A stretch of DNA of 49,972 bases from Candidatus Curtissbacteria bacterium RIFOXYA1_FULL_41_14 (GCA_001775095.1 MFCA01000028.1:17746-67717), one strand, 5' to 3'; shown: positions 9,027-16,820, counted from the first letter of the stretch. Translations and numbers: made by a program. Notes: generated by a model from the sequence alone, not told the origin.

Positions 9027-10949
9027 ATGGCTGATATCAGAAAACTTGAAAAGTTGGCCCGCCTAGTTCGCTGGTATATTTTGAAAATGACGACACGGGC
9101 AGGCTCCGGTCATCTGACCTCGTCGCTATCGGCAACCGATGTGATGGTGGCTTTATTTTTCAATAAAATTAGATTCGACCTCAAAAACCCGCAAAATCCC
9201 GCCAGCGACAGAGTTATTTTTTCCAAGGGTCATGTTTCGCCTTTGGTTTACGCGCTATACGCTGCTGCAGGGGTTATAAGTGAAAAAGATCTTGAGGGCT
9301 ATCGAAAGTTTAAAAACCCTTTAGAGGGACATCCAAGGCCAAGTTTTAAATATATAGAGGTGGCAACGGGTTCTTTGGGTCAGGGTTTATCAGTCGGTCT
9401 AGGGATGGCCCTCGCCTTAAGGCAAGAATTTCCAAATTCCAAACTCCACATTCCAAAAGTCTATGTTCTTATGGGCGATTCGGAGACCAGCGAAGGATCT
9501 GTTTGGGAGGCTGTAGAGTTGGCACCTTATTATAAATTAGGTAATTTGGTAGGCATTATTGATGTTAATAGGCTTGGGCAGAGCGGCCAGACGATGCTTG
9601 GCTGGAATGTACAAGAATATAGACAGAGAGTTGAGGCTTTTGGGTGGCAGGCAAAAATTATTGACGGTCATGATTTAAAAGAGATAATTAAGGTTCTTAA
9701 TTCGCTGCCCGATGGCGGAGATAAACCACAGATGATTATTGCCAAAACCATTAAAGGTAAAGGCGTTTCGTTTCTCGAAAACAAAGAAGGCTGGCATGGT
9801 AAGGCCTTGTCAGATGAACAGTTTGAAGATGCCCTGGGGGAATTGGGCAGGATTGATAAAGAGGTCAGGGGGGAAATCGCAAAGCCAATTTCATTTCCAA
9901 CTTCAAAAGCTAGAAAGAAACCAACCGGTAATCAGTTACCAGTTACTAGTTACCAGCTCGGTGATTTGGTAGCTACTAGGAAGGCCTACGGCGAGGCGAT
10001 AACGGCTCTTGGTGCCACTGATCCTAGAATTGTTTGTCTTGATGCTGAGGTTAAAAATTCGACCTATGCTGAAATTTTTATGGAAAAATTCCCGGAGAGA
10101 TTTTTTGAGATGTTTATTGCCGAACAAAATATGGTCGGTGCAGCCTTGGGTTTTTCCAAACGAGGAATGATTCCGTTTGTTTCAACTTTTGCAGCTTTTT
10201 TGACAAGAGCTTTGGATCAAATAAGGATGGCGAGTTACAGTAATGCAGATGTTAAATTTGTCGGTAGTCATGCCGGTGTATCAATCGGTGAAGATGGGCC
10301 ATCACAAATGGGACTTGAAGATATAAGTATGTTCAGATCGATTTTTGGAAGTTACGTACTTTGCCCAGGCGACGCAGTATCTTGCAGGGAGCTTGTTGAG
10401 GTTGCAGCTAATACAAAAGGTCTTTTTTACATTCGGACTGCAAGACCAGCAACACCAGTCATTTATGCCAGAGGTGAAAAGTTTAAAATAGGCGGCAGTA
10501 AAGTTATCAGATCAAGTAAAGCCGACAAGCTGACAATTGTTGCCTGCGGTATAGCCTTAATCGAATCGATTAAGGCTGCTGATGAACTAGCAAAACTTGG
10601 CATCAAGGTGCGTCTGGTTGATGCTTATTCTGTCAAGCCTATTGATGAAGCGGGAATTAAAAAAGCCGCCAGAGAGACAAACAATTTACTTATTACAGTT
10701 GAAGATCATTATGCGCAGGGTGGTTTGGGTGATGCGGTTTTAAATGTTTTTGCAAATTCCTCACAGTCTCACTCCCGGAGTGCGCAAAGTTCGACCCATG
10801 CTCACTCCGGGAGTGTTGCTAGGGGTGTGAGGATCTATAAATTGGCAGTTTCTAAAATGCCGATGTCCGGCAAGAGTGAAGAGCTTTTGGATTATGAGCA
10901 GATTTCTCAAAAAGCCATTGTAAAAAAAGTATTGGAGATTTGTAAATAA
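9027..10949 (+). CDS. tkt: transketolase (single-chain, human-like type) with a palindromic insertion
   Basis: This thiamine-diphosphate enzyme exchanges two-carbon units in the non-oxidative pentose-phosphate pathway. Visible motifs are GSGHLTSSLSATDVMVALFF, the ThDP motif GDSETSEGS...DVNRLGQSG, and in the second half AEQNMVGAALGF, FVSTFAAFLTRALDQIRM and HAGVSIGEDGPSQM, which track the animal-type enzyme closely. I use ATG 9027 rather than GTG 9021: a TATTCT box at 9015-9020 predicts transcription from 9027. Near residues 580-598, HSRSAQSSTHAHSGS is encoded by a pair of palindromes (10770-10815) and has no counterpart in the family. With RpiB, aldolase and a transaldolase-like enzyme nearby, the sugar-phosphate set is nearly complete. 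Confidence 0.93.
   Translation: MADIRKLEKLARLVRWYILKMTTRAGSGHLTSSLSATDVMVALFFNKIRFDLKNPQNPASDRVIFSKGHVSPLVYALYAAAGVISEKDLEGYRKFKNPLEGHPRPSFKYIEVATGSLGQGLSVGLGMALALRQEFPNSKLHIPKVYVLMGDSETSEGSVWEAVELAPYYKLGNLVGIIDVNRLGQSGQTMLGWNVQEYRQRVEAFGWQAKIIDGHDLKEIIKVLNSLPDGGDKPQMIIAKTIKGKGVSFLENKEGWHGKALSDEQFEDALGELGRIDKEVRGEIAKPISFPTSKARKKPTGNQLPVTSYQLGDLVATRKAYGEAITALGATDPRIVCLDAEVKNSTYAEIFMEKFPERFFEMFIAEQNMVGAALGFSKRGMIPFVSTFAAFLTRALDQIRMASYSNADVKFVGSHAGVSIGEDGPSQMGLEDISMFRSIFGSYVLCPGDAVSCRELVEVAANTKGLFYIRTARPATPVIYARGEKFKIGGSKVIRSSKADKLTIVACGIALIESIKAADELAKLGIKVRLVDAYSVKPIDEAGIKKAARETNNLLITVEDHYAQGGLGDAVLNVFANSSQSHSRSAQSSTHAHSGSVARGVRIYKLAVSKMPMSGKSEELLDYEQISQKAIVKKVLEICK
10770..10815 (+). repeat. 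palindrome-pair element inside tkt
   Basis: CACTCCCGGAGTG (10770-10782) and CACTCCGGGAGTG (10803-10815) flank a 20-base spacer CGCAAAGTTCGACCCATGCT. The same 13+20+13 architecture occurs at 25351-25396 and 30288-30333 in the reverse orientation. It is in frame and translates to a His/Ser/Arg-rich loop. Confidence 0.85.
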
Positions 10950-11018
10950 ATTTTTCTCAAAGAAAATAATTGGTGATGAACTTACACCTCAAATAAAATT
11001 ATTGCCTGTTAATAAGTC

Positions 11019-11486
11019 TTAGGTCATTTGCGGTATACTACCTGCTCTTATCAAATTTTGCCTCTCGGTTTCAACACTGCTGCTTTCTATCTTCATGCCT
11101 TCTCTTGCAGACAGAGCAATTCCCTCGACTAAGCTTCTAATTTTAAAAACATCCTTTCTGTGAAGGTTGTTAACCATTATTTGGGGGCCACCTGTTAAAC
11201 TTTGGATCTCAATATGTCCAAAAAATGGCCCGCTTGAAGCATTAACGCAGGCGATATCACTAGCCATTATTGAAATGACCTCATTTGACCAAAATCCTTT
11301 TTTTCTGAACCAGACAATCCGACGTTCCTCAACGATCAATTCGTCAGGAAAAAGTGTCAGCGGAAAGATCTGGCGAGCCCAGGCAAGCATACGCGATTGT
11401 TCCTTATGGGTATGTTCGACAACAGTCTTGCCGGGTCCTGATACAAAATCAAGGCGCCAAATGTCGCTTAGTGCTGGGTATCTCAT
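11019..11486 (-). CDS. PH-like domain protein in operon with MarR
   Basis: The 155-residue protein has no signal peptide. Its middle part (LTLFPDELIVEERRIVWFRKKGFWSNEVISIMASDIACVN, then GHIEIQSLTGG) alternates short beta strands as in bacterial PH-like (bPH) domains, which often bind lipids or peptides; a C-terminal helix follows. I place the start at 11486, where GGGGAGGTG stands seven to eight bases before ATG, rather than at 11507, which lies inside the MarR reading frame. It overlaps the MarR gene, so the two are co-expressed. Exact function unknown. Confidence 0.65.
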   Translation of the reverse strand: MRYPALSDIWRLDFVSGPGKTVVEHTHKEQSRMLAWARQIFPLTLFPDELIVEERRIVWFRKKGFWSNEVISIMASDIACVNASSGPFFGHIEIQSLTGGPQIMVNNLHRKDVFKIRSLVEGIALSAREGMKIESSSVETERQNLIRAGSIPQMT

Positions 11487-12024
11487 GTTCACCTCCCCTC
11501 TGGCCAAAAGCCCTTTGGGTCACTGCTCCGGAGGCTTCCTCCGAGCCAGAGGCCAGTAATTTCGAAGTGAGGACCGCTCTGCTTCGAGGATCGGGTCTTA
11601 GGCCTTTCCAATCGTCAAGATAGGCCATTAATTTTTCCAGGGTAGGGAAGAAACTTGCGATTTCTTCTTCCGAAAGTCTGCTCCTGAGGTCTTTTTCTAA
11701 CTGATTAATTCTCTTTTTAATTAGCCTTACTTTTCTTTTTCCGTCGTCAGTTAGCACAATATTGTATTTTCGGCGATCGCCGTCAGGAGACTGCCTTTTG
11801 ACAAGATTGAGTTTTTCAAGCTTGTCGATAAGAGTTACTACAGAGGCGGGTTCAAGATGAAGTTTAGCTGCGAGTTCACGCTGATTGATGTTTTTTTGTG
11901 AATCCGTGATTAATATAGCTGAGGCCTCGGAATAGGAAAGTGAAAGCGGCGGTGACTTAAACCCGATAACTTTCTGGGTCTTTCTAGCGAATCCTATAAG
12001 GTGAAAGATAATAGTATGTTTCAT
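11449..12024 (-). CDS. MarR-family transcriptional regulator with a repeat-derived tail
   Basis: It is a winged-helix regulator: helices from MKHTIIFHLIGFARKTQ, then the recognition region ILITDSQKNINQRELAAKLHLEPASVVTLIDKLEKLNLVKRQ and the wing SPDGDRRKYNIVLTDDGKR. I start at 12024 because the tandem operator lies just upstream; the longer frame to 12150 would cover it. After the normal MarR end near LMAYLDDWKG, about 47 residues are encoded by palindrome-rich sequence (11523-11600) and are unlike the family. Auto-regulation is likely. It overlaps the PH-like gene by 38 bases. Confidence 0.85.
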   Translation of the reverse strand: MKHTIIFHLIGFARKTQKVIGFKSPPLSLSYSEASAILITDSQKNINQRELAAKLHLEPASVVTLIDKLEKLNLVKRQSPDGDRRKYNIVLTDDGKRKVRLIKKRINQLEKDLRSRLSEEEIASFFPTLEKLMAYLDDWKGLRPDPRSRAVLTSKLLASGSEEASGAVTQRAFGQRGGEHEIPSTKRHLAP

Positions 12025-12043
12025 ACAAACGCTACCCCATTCT

Positions 12044-12073
12044 GTTAGAAATCTAACTGTTAGAATTCTAACA
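12044..12073. promoter_or_regulatory. tandem MarR operator
   Basis: A perfect 16-base palindrome, TGTTAGAATTCTAACA (12058-12073), abuts a second copy, GTTAGAAATCTAAC (12044-12057). They lie 20 to 50 bases upstream of the MarR start codon on the minus strand, the usual place for an autoregulatory operator. Confidence 0.85.
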
Positions 12074-12213
12074 TAGATCAGACAGAGCCTTAAAGTATAT
12101 CGCATGAAAATAACAATGTCAAGATGCCTTTTTATGTCTATTACGGGCAAGCGAAAACCATGGCTTGAAAGAATGTGAATGAAGTTTGAACCGCGAGGTG
12201 AAGGAAGAAAATA

Positions 12214-12240
12214 CCAAGGCCTTTAGGCCTTGGGTAGTTT
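12214..12240 (-). terminator. terminator after the 110-residue membrane gene
   Basis: CCAAGGCC and GGCCTTGG form an 8-bp stem around TTTA at 12214-12233. Read on the minus strand it follows the stop codon at 12242 and runs into TATTTTCTT, a weak U-tract. Confidence 0.65.
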
Positions 12241-12241
12241 A

Positions 12242-12574
12242 TTATTTTTCGATGAGGCGGTTGTAGACCGTTGCTATTAAATAACCGAAAATCCAAGTAC
12301 TTACACAGACAGCAATCAAGATTCCCAGGAAATTAACGAAGCTAAATTTTGGTACCTGAGAAGCGATGTCGACTCCAAAAAATTGGCTGTTTAATAGGAG
12401 CTTAAAGAATGGAGGGGCAATGATCTTGAGTAGATAGAGAACAATATAAATAAAAGCAGTGACAAGTGCAAAACTATTGGCCAGAGCTTGGGCTTTTAAC
12501 ATTTCTATCTTTGCTATTATAGCATTGGGGTTGGTGTCGAAAAGTATTGAGTATAAAAGGATCACTATTGACAT
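12242..12574 (-). CDS. hypothetical membrane protein
   Basis: The 110-residue protein has hydrophobic segments near residues 1-11, 33-58 and 78-102, with a KLLLNSQFFGVDIASQVPKF loop between the last two. No family motif is recognisable. It is a single-gene unit with its own terminator; its start codon overlaps the -35 box of a divergent promoter (12569-12598). Confidence 0.65.
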   Translation of the reverse strand: MSIVILLYSILFDTNPNAIIAKIEMLKAQALANSFALVTAFIYIVLYLLKIIAPPFFKLLLNSQFFGVDIASQVPKFSFVNFLGILIAVCVSTWIFGYLIATVYNRLIEK

Positions 12575-12598
12575 ATATTTTGAGGTTTGCCCATAATG
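12569..12598 (+). promoter_or_regulatory. promoter of a candidate small RNA
   Basis: A consensus TTGACA at 12569-12574 and CATAAT at 12593-12598 are separated by 18 bases. There is no matching coding gene downstream before a terminator, which points to a non-coding transcript. Confidence 0.65.
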
Positions 12599-12604
12599 AA
12601 TAAG

Positions 12605-12697
12605 ATCCTAATTCTTTTAGGTCTAAAGCCCTTTCAGTTTGAGTACTGGCCAGTATTACTAAAGACCCCGTACATTGCTAACATGGGGTCTTTTTTT
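12605..12697 (+). ncRNA. candidate small RNA, about 95 nt
   Basis: The segment runs from the predicted start of the promoter at 12569-12598 to a strong terminator in which AAAGACCCC (12661-12669) pairs with GGGGTCTTT before a T-run. Between them, CCTAA/TTAGG and the self-complementary AGTACTGGCCAGTATTACT could form two further hairpins. No open frame of note is present. I do not recognise it as a known RNA family. Confidence 0.55.
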
Positions 12698-12699
12698 CT

Positions 12700-12840
12700 T
12701 TTCTAAGGGAACACCAAAGGTTTCCCCTTAGTATTCCTCTTCCTTTAAGTGGATAAAATTGGCCTGGCAAAGCCAGATCCAATTTTGATTTAGTATTAAG
12801 CTTACAATATACAGTCAGATGTCCAATTTCGAATTGGAAA
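12700..12840. other. intergenic stretch with one hairpin
   Basis: CTAAGGG and CCCTTAG form a stem at about 12703-12731 just after the small-RNA terminator. The rest is AT-rich; near 12821-12850, TCCAATTTCGAATTGGAAATTGGAAATT is a short palindrome plus tandem repeat beside the ykuK promoter. Confidence 0.4.
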
Positions 12841-12873
12841 TTGGAAATTCACTGTAGTACAATTCAGGGTCAA

Positions 12874-13401
12874 ATGGCGGATAAGATTGTTCCTGAGGTA
12901 TTTAATAGTCCGACTTATGGTCAGTTGTCATGGCAGCAAGCACTTTTGAAAATGATCGCCTTTATGGGAGTTGATACTAAAGCTTCCTACGAGATGATTA
13001 TCGGAACTGATTCTGAGGCTGTCAATGGTATGGCCGATTTTGTTTCAGCTGTAATTGTTCACAAAAAGGGCAGAGGCGGAATCTATTTCTGGGCAAGGCA
13101 AAAAATAGATAATCTTCACTCAATGAGACAGAGGATTTGGCAGGAGGCGATTATTTCCTTGGCTGTGGCGGAGAAATTAGTTGGTGACTTAGTCCAGTTT
13201 GGTCTAGTTGATGGTCGCTCTAAGTCTGTGCTTGGGGATCCTGAGCGATTTAATCTGGAGATTCATGTTGATATCGGACCCAATGGGGAAACGCGTGCGA
13301 TGATTTCGGAAATTGTCGGAATGATTAGAGCCAATGGCTTCAAAGTTGCCACTAAACCAGCTTCCTGGGGCGCAAGCCACGTCGCAGATCGACATGTATA
13401 A
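12874..13401 (+). CDS. YkuK/DUF458 family RNase H-like protein
   Basis: The family hallmarks are clear: FNSPTYGQLSWQQALLKMIAF, the acidic IIGTDSEAV, VHKKGRGGIYFWAR, MRQRIWQEAIISLAVAEKL, LEIHVDIGPNGETRAMI and the C-terminal KPASWGASHVADRHV. The fold is RNase H-like with Asp residues that could bind metal; the cellular substrate is unknown. I start at ATG 12874, preceded by TACAAT (12858-12863) with TTGGAA 18 bases further up, rather than at 12841, which lies upstream of the -10 box. The final codons recur twice downstream in recoded form. Confidence 0.82.
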   Translation: MADKIVPEVFNSPTYGQLSWQQALLKMIAFMGVDTKASYEMIIGTDSEAVNGMADFVSAVIVHKKGRGGIYFWARQKIDNLHSMRQRIWQEAIISLAVAEKLVGDLVQFGLVDGRSKSVLGDPERFNLEIHVDIGPNGETRAMISEIVGMIRANGFKVATKPASWGASHVADRHV

Positions 13402-13509
13402 TGTCGATCGAAGACCATGAGTTATATCGAATGGTCGCTGACAGGCATGTGTAACATGACTGGCAGCGGCCCTGAGTACAATCGAAGGGTTGCGGATCGA
13501 CACGTCTAA
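13381..13509 (+). repeat. three recoded copies of the ykuK 3' end
   Basis: VADRHV plus TAA is encoded at 13381-13401 (the real end), 13434-13454 and 13489-13509. Differences are all synonymous: GTC/GTC/GTT, GCA/GCT/GCG, GAT/GAC/GAT, CGA/AGG/CGA, CAT/CAT/CAC, GTA/GTG/GTC. The preceding codons also resemble each other between copies two and three (GAGTTATATCGA and GAGTACAATCGA). Confidence 0.9.
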
Positions 13510-13557
13510 ACTAGGGTTTTTCTCTCAGAATAATATAAAATGAATTAGAGGATTATT

Positions 13558-14115
13558 ATGAATAGTCCCAAACATTTTGCGATTACGGATGACGTCCATC
13601 AACGGACAATTATTCTCGCCCGTTTAAGACTGCCATGGCTAATTGTGGGTCTGACAGGGGGCTTGGCTGCATCTTTTTTGGTGTCTAAGTTTGAAGATGT
13701 GCTGGCTGCAAACCTGTATCTTGTCTTTTTTATACCAGTAATTGTCTATTTAAGCGATGCGGTGGGAACTCAGACAGAAGTTATTTATGTAAGGAATTTG
13801 TCCACTTTTAAGGATAATTTCGCAAAATATTTAGCTAAAGAAATATTAGTAGGGGGCTTTTTGGGGGCTGTTTTGGGCGTATTGTTAGGTTTGGCAGCTT
13901 TTGCGTGGCTAAGGTCTGTTGAGACCGCCATAACAGTAGGTTTTGCAATGTTTTTAAATACTACCATTGCACCTGTGATTGCCGTAGTTATTCCAGAGAT
14001 TTTATCTAAAGAAAATATCGACCCGGCTTTAGGCGGAGGTCCATTTACTACAGTAATACAAGATTTTGTCAGCTTGTTAATTTATTTCCTTGTTGCCACC
14101 GCGATAATTTTGTAA
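13558..14115 (+). CDS. MgtE-type divalent cation transporter, membrane domain only
   Basis: The 185-residue protein matches only the C-terminal channel domain of MgtE/SLC41: RLPWLIVGLTGGLAASFLV, the YLSDAVGTQTEVIYVR segment equivalent to the GNSGTQ helix, and DPALGGGPFTTVIQDFVSLLIYF. Five membrane segments fit. The cytoplasmic N domain and CBS domains that gate MgtE by Mg2+ are missing, so regulation must differ or a partner supplies it. A good ribosome site AGAGGA precedes the ATG, and TATAAA lies upstream. Half-size MgtE proteins are known and may pair to form the pore. Confidence 0.85.
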   Translation: MNSPKHFAITDDVHQRTIILARLRLPWLIVGLTGGLAASFLVSKFEDVLAANLYLVFFIPVIVYLSDAVGTQTEVIYVRNLSTFKDNFAKYLAKEILVGGFLGAVLGVLLGLAAFAWLRSVETAITVGFAMFLNTTIAPVIAVVIPEILSKENIDPALGGGPFTTVIQDFVSLLIYFLVATAIIL

Positions 14116-14132
14116 CTGAAAAAAACACTAAA

Positions 14133-14879
14133 TTACGCTTGGTTTGGGTACTGTCTGCTGATATCTGTTGTGGGATCTCCAATTACTTTAAAAATAGAGC
14201 TAACCGAAACAACGGTGGAAAGATCTCTTATAGTGGCAATTGCTGATTGAAAATTGCTTTCCGGGCTGGAATCAAGTAAGAAGGCGATTTCAGCAAGACC
14301 TCCTTTGGCTTCTGGTTGTATCAATGAGCAGATGTTTAAATTGGAGTTTGCCAGTGTTTGGCATAAACTAGCCAATACTAATGGTTTATCCTTGACTCTC
14401 ACTCGGAAATAATGGCTTGTTTGAATATCATGATCAAGATCAGGAATTGGGGATACACCTTGTTTTTCGCTGTCTTTTAATGTTGATATGTAGACTAGAT
14501 TTTTACTTTCTGCCTGAGCCGACGGATGATTTTTTCTAATAAGAGTTGGTCCGATCCAAGCCACTAGCCCATTATTCCCAGTTCTGGCAATGGCAATGCG
14601 TTTTACAGCGTAACCAATAGGGTCAAATTGGCTGGCAAAGAAATGATCACGTTCTGTAATTCGTGCTTGATTAAGATCAATTTGATCTGGTTTTAGATTT
14701 ATTCCAAAAGCTGCATTTAGAATTGAGCAAAAGATTTTACGGGAATGACCCCTTCCTACTGGAATTTGGATTCCACCTGCAAGTTCAGGGGGAATAGTGT
14801 TTCTCAAAAGATCAACAATAGGGATAATTTTTTCGTTTGCGACGAGAGCGTCTGCTCTATAACGTTCGGATAAACCCAT
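14133..14879 (-). CDS. homoserine dehydrogenase-like protein without the NAD-binding domain
   Basis: Residues about 40-125 match the catalytic/dimer region of homoserine dehydrogenase (AAFGINLKPDQIDL, then ITERDHFFASQFDPIGYAVKRIAIA, then PTLIRKNHPSA), and residues about 165-235 form an ACT domain (HYFRVRVKDKPLVLASLCQTLANSNLNICSLIQ). The N-terminal Rossmann domain and the GTTNYI region are absent, and nothing upstream encodes them. The gene nevertheless has an excellent promoter of its own, so it is probably expressed, perhaps as an amino-acid sensor. Alternatively it is a fixed remnant. It converges on mgtE. Confidence 0.7.
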   Translation of the reverse strand: MGLSERYRADALVANEKIIPIVDLLRNTIPPELAGGIQIPVGRGHSRKIFCSILNAAFGINLKPDQIDLNQARITERDHFFASQFDPIGYAVKRIAIARTGNNGLVAWIGPTLIRKNHPSAQAESKNLVYISTLKDSEKQGVSPIPDLDHDIQTSHYFRVRVKDKPLVLASLCQTLANSNLNICSLIQPEAKGGLAEIAFLLDSSPESNFQSAIATIRDLSTVVSVSSIFKVIGDPTTDISRQYPNQA

Positions 14880-14890
14880 AGTGAAGAGGT

Positions 14891-14919
14891 ATTATAGGCA
14901 AAACAAAAGCCCACGTCAA
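14891..14919 (-). promoter_or_regulatory. near-consensus promoter embedded in a terminator
   Basis: On the minus strand, TTGACG (complement of 14914-14919) and TATAAT (complement of 14891-14896) are 17 bases apart. The -35 box lies in the loop and stem of the terminator of the upstream gene, so the end of one unit and the start of the next share sequence. Confidence 0.85.
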
Positions 14920-14935
14920 ACGCGATGGGCTTCTG
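14906..14935 (-). terminator. intrinsic terminator, possibly bidirectional
   Basis: AAGCCCA and TGGGCTT pair around a 12-base loop. T-rich tracts flank both sides (TTGTTTT on the minus strand, CTGTTTTTTTT on the plus strand). Confidence 0.8.
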
Positions 14936-14956
14936 TTTTTTTTACTTTTGAATTGG

Positions 14957-15559
14957 CTATTTTTTCTTTCTGCGTTTTCTCTTTGTTGTTGACTTTCGAC
15001 TTTGCGCTTTCGACTTTGACTCTGGCTTAACTGGTCCTTCTTCCTCTTCCTTCGTATACCACCAGGCGGCAATAATTACTAAAGCAACGACTACTAAGAT
15101 GACCAGGGCCGTATTTTTATCAAAACTGGATGCGGAAACCGGTGACGGCGAACCGACTGGTTCATTTTTAAAATTAACACTCACCACGACCGGGGGATTA
15201 AGTGAGCTGTGATCATTGTTGACAAGTTCGGCTCTTAAATTATGATCCCCATAGGAAACATCACTGAAAGTAAAATCATCCTTTATTAATTTAACAGCCG
15301 ACTCGCGCGTAGGACTGGCCTCATCAAGCCAGAGATGGATATGTCCTTGACCTACCCGCGGTAATTGATTTGTTTGATAATCGGTCAGCTGGAAATTTTC
15401 GATGGAAAAAAGAATGGGCACCCTGTTCTCATATAAAGTCTGGCCTTCAGTAGGCGTTATTACTTTTAATAAGGGGGTAGAGCTTTGAGCAAAAACCGAA
15501 GTGGCTAAAAGGACAGAAAATGCAAAAGCTCCAAAAAAATACTTCGCAATTTCACGCAT
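14957..15559 (-). CDS. secreted, membrane-anchored protein with DUF4399-like domain
   Basis: It has an N-terminal signal peptide (YFFGAFAFSVLLATSVFAQ), an extracytoplasmic beta domain at about 25-130 with GHIHLWLDE and YGDHNLRAELVNNDHSS, which resembles DUF4399-type domains, a C-terminal membrane helix (NTALVILVVVALVIIAAWW) and a Lys/Arg/Ser-rich cytoplasmic tail. The His residues of the domain could bind metal. I prefer the ATG at 15559 because the ATG at 15577 lies inside the TAGAAT -10 box; TTGACA lies 19 bases upstream of that box. Role unknown. Confidence 0.7.
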   Translation of the reverse strand: MREIAKYFFGAFAFSVLLATSVFAQSSTPLLKVITPTEGQTLYENRVPILFSIENFQLTDYQTNQLPRVGQGHIHLWLDEASPTRESAVKLIKDDFTFSDVSYGDHNLRAELVNNDHSSLNPPVVVSVNFKNEPVGSPSPVSASSFDKNTALVILVVVALVIIAAWWYTKEEEEGPVKPESKSKAQSRKSTTKRKRRKKK

Positions 15560-15599
15560 GATAATGACGAGAGTCATTCTATGACAGACCCCTCAAAAG

Positions 15600-15860
15600 G
15601 TGTCAATAGTGATCTATTTTTACCCGAATAAGACCAAAATCAGGGTAAAAAATTAGCTCGACATTATTTTTTTCGGTAATTTTTCGTGTTCGGTAAAAAT
15701 TCGGTATGTGAAATTTTTAGATAATTTTAAATTTATATTGAATTTTAAATTATTTAATTTTCAAAAATTCGAACATTTAGATTTCATTTAAAATTTTAAA
15801 TTTTAAATTGAAAATTTATCGTTGTCTTTTAGATGTTAAGATCAGCTGTTATAATCTGAT
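15600..15860. other. AT-rich intergenic region before trxB
   Basis: The stretch around 15710-15815 is almost pure A/T with self-complementary runs (TAAATTTATATTGAATTTAAAT-like), then a TATAAT at 15850-15855 that should drive trxB with a leader of about five bases. No gene is seen. Confidence 0.55.
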
Positions 15861-15866
15861 TTACCT

Positions 15867-16820
15867 ATGGTAGATAAAATTCGTAACATCATTATCATCG
15901 GTTCCGGCCCGGCAGGACTAACTGCTGCTCTTTATAATGCGCGGGCGAATTTAAATCCTCTGGTTATAGCCGGAGTTAAATGGGGTGGTCAGTTGATGTT
16001 GACTACAAATGTTGAAAACTATCCGGGTTTCCCTCAAGGCATTTTAGGTCCGGATTTGATGCAAAAATTTAGAGATCAGGCCGGGAGATTTGGAGCTGAA
16101 ATTCTCAATGTTGATGTTGTCTCCGTTAATTTTAAATCACGTCCATTTAAAATCGTAGCGGACAGTAAAAGCTATTCAACAAAATCAGTCATCGTGGCTG
16201 CTGGAGCGGAAACCAATTGGCTAAATTTGCCAAATGAGCAAAGACTTATCGGTAAGGGTGTTTCTTCATGCGCACCTTGTGATGCCTTTTTCTTTAAAGA
16301 TAAAAAAGTGATTATTGTCGGCGGCGGGGACAGTGCGATGGAGGAGGCATTGACTTTAACTAAATTTGCAACAAGTGTGGCAATAGTCCACAGACGAGAT
16401 GAATTTAGGGCTTCCAAGATTATGCTTGGACGGGCCAGAGCCAATAAGAAGATATCCTTTATTATTAATAGCCAAGTTGTCGATGTTTTAGGAAGGGATA
16501 AAGTGGAAGGGGTTAAGATTAAAAACGTTAAAGATGGAAAAGTTAAGGAATTACCCATCGATGGTATGTTTTTAGCGATTGGGCAAAGTCCACTGACTAA
16601 TATTTTTAAGGGGCAGATCGGGCTTGATGAGAGAGGTTATGTTAAACGCGTACCACAAGGCGACGGTCCCGGGAAATTTCAAATGACAACTTCAGTTGAA
16701 GGAGTTTTTGTAGCCGGCGATGTCCATGATTACCACTACCGTCAGGCAGTAACGGCGGCAGGTTACGGCTGTTCCGCCGCACTTGAAGCTGAAAAGTGGC
16801 TTGAGGCGCAGAGTGATTAA
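15867..16820 (+). CDS. trxB: thioredoxin reductase
   Basis: This cytoplasmic FAD enzyme reduces thioredoxin with NADPH. It has the FAD motif GSGPAG at 12-17, the redox pair CAPC at 135-138, the NAD(P) motif GGGDSAMEE at 152-160 and the second FAD motif VEGVFVAGDVHD near the end; 317 residues is the normal length. TATAAT lies 11 bases before the ATG, so the leader is minimal. Its end, AALEAEKWLEAQSD, is the usual TrxB tail, and the following HAD gene carries a recoded copy of it. It overlaps that gene by 8 bases, so the two are coupled. Confidence 0.93.
   Translation: MVDKIRNIIIIGSGPAGLTAALYNARANLNPLVIAGVKWGGQLMLTTNVENYPGFPQGILGPDLMQKFRDQAGRFGAEILNVDVVSVNFKSRPFKIVADSKSYSTKSVIVAAGAETNWLNLPNEQRLIGKGVSSCAPCDAFFFKDKKVIIVGGGDSAMEEALTLTKFATSVAIVHRRDEFRASKIMLGRARANKKISFIINSQVVDVLGRDKVEGVKIKNVKDGKVKELPIDGMFLAIGQSPLTNIFKGQIGLDERGYVKRVPQGDGPGKFQMTTSVEGVFVAGDVHDYHYRQAVTAAGYGCSAALEAEKWLEAQSD

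Noticed and set aside
9931-9960. Transketolase linker encoded by AGTTACC tandem repeats, as a repeat-made fusion of split subunits
   Set aside because: The resulting SYQLGD...ATRKAYG matches the native SYxxGDxxATRKAYG motif of animal-type transketolase, so most of the linker is likely ancestral.
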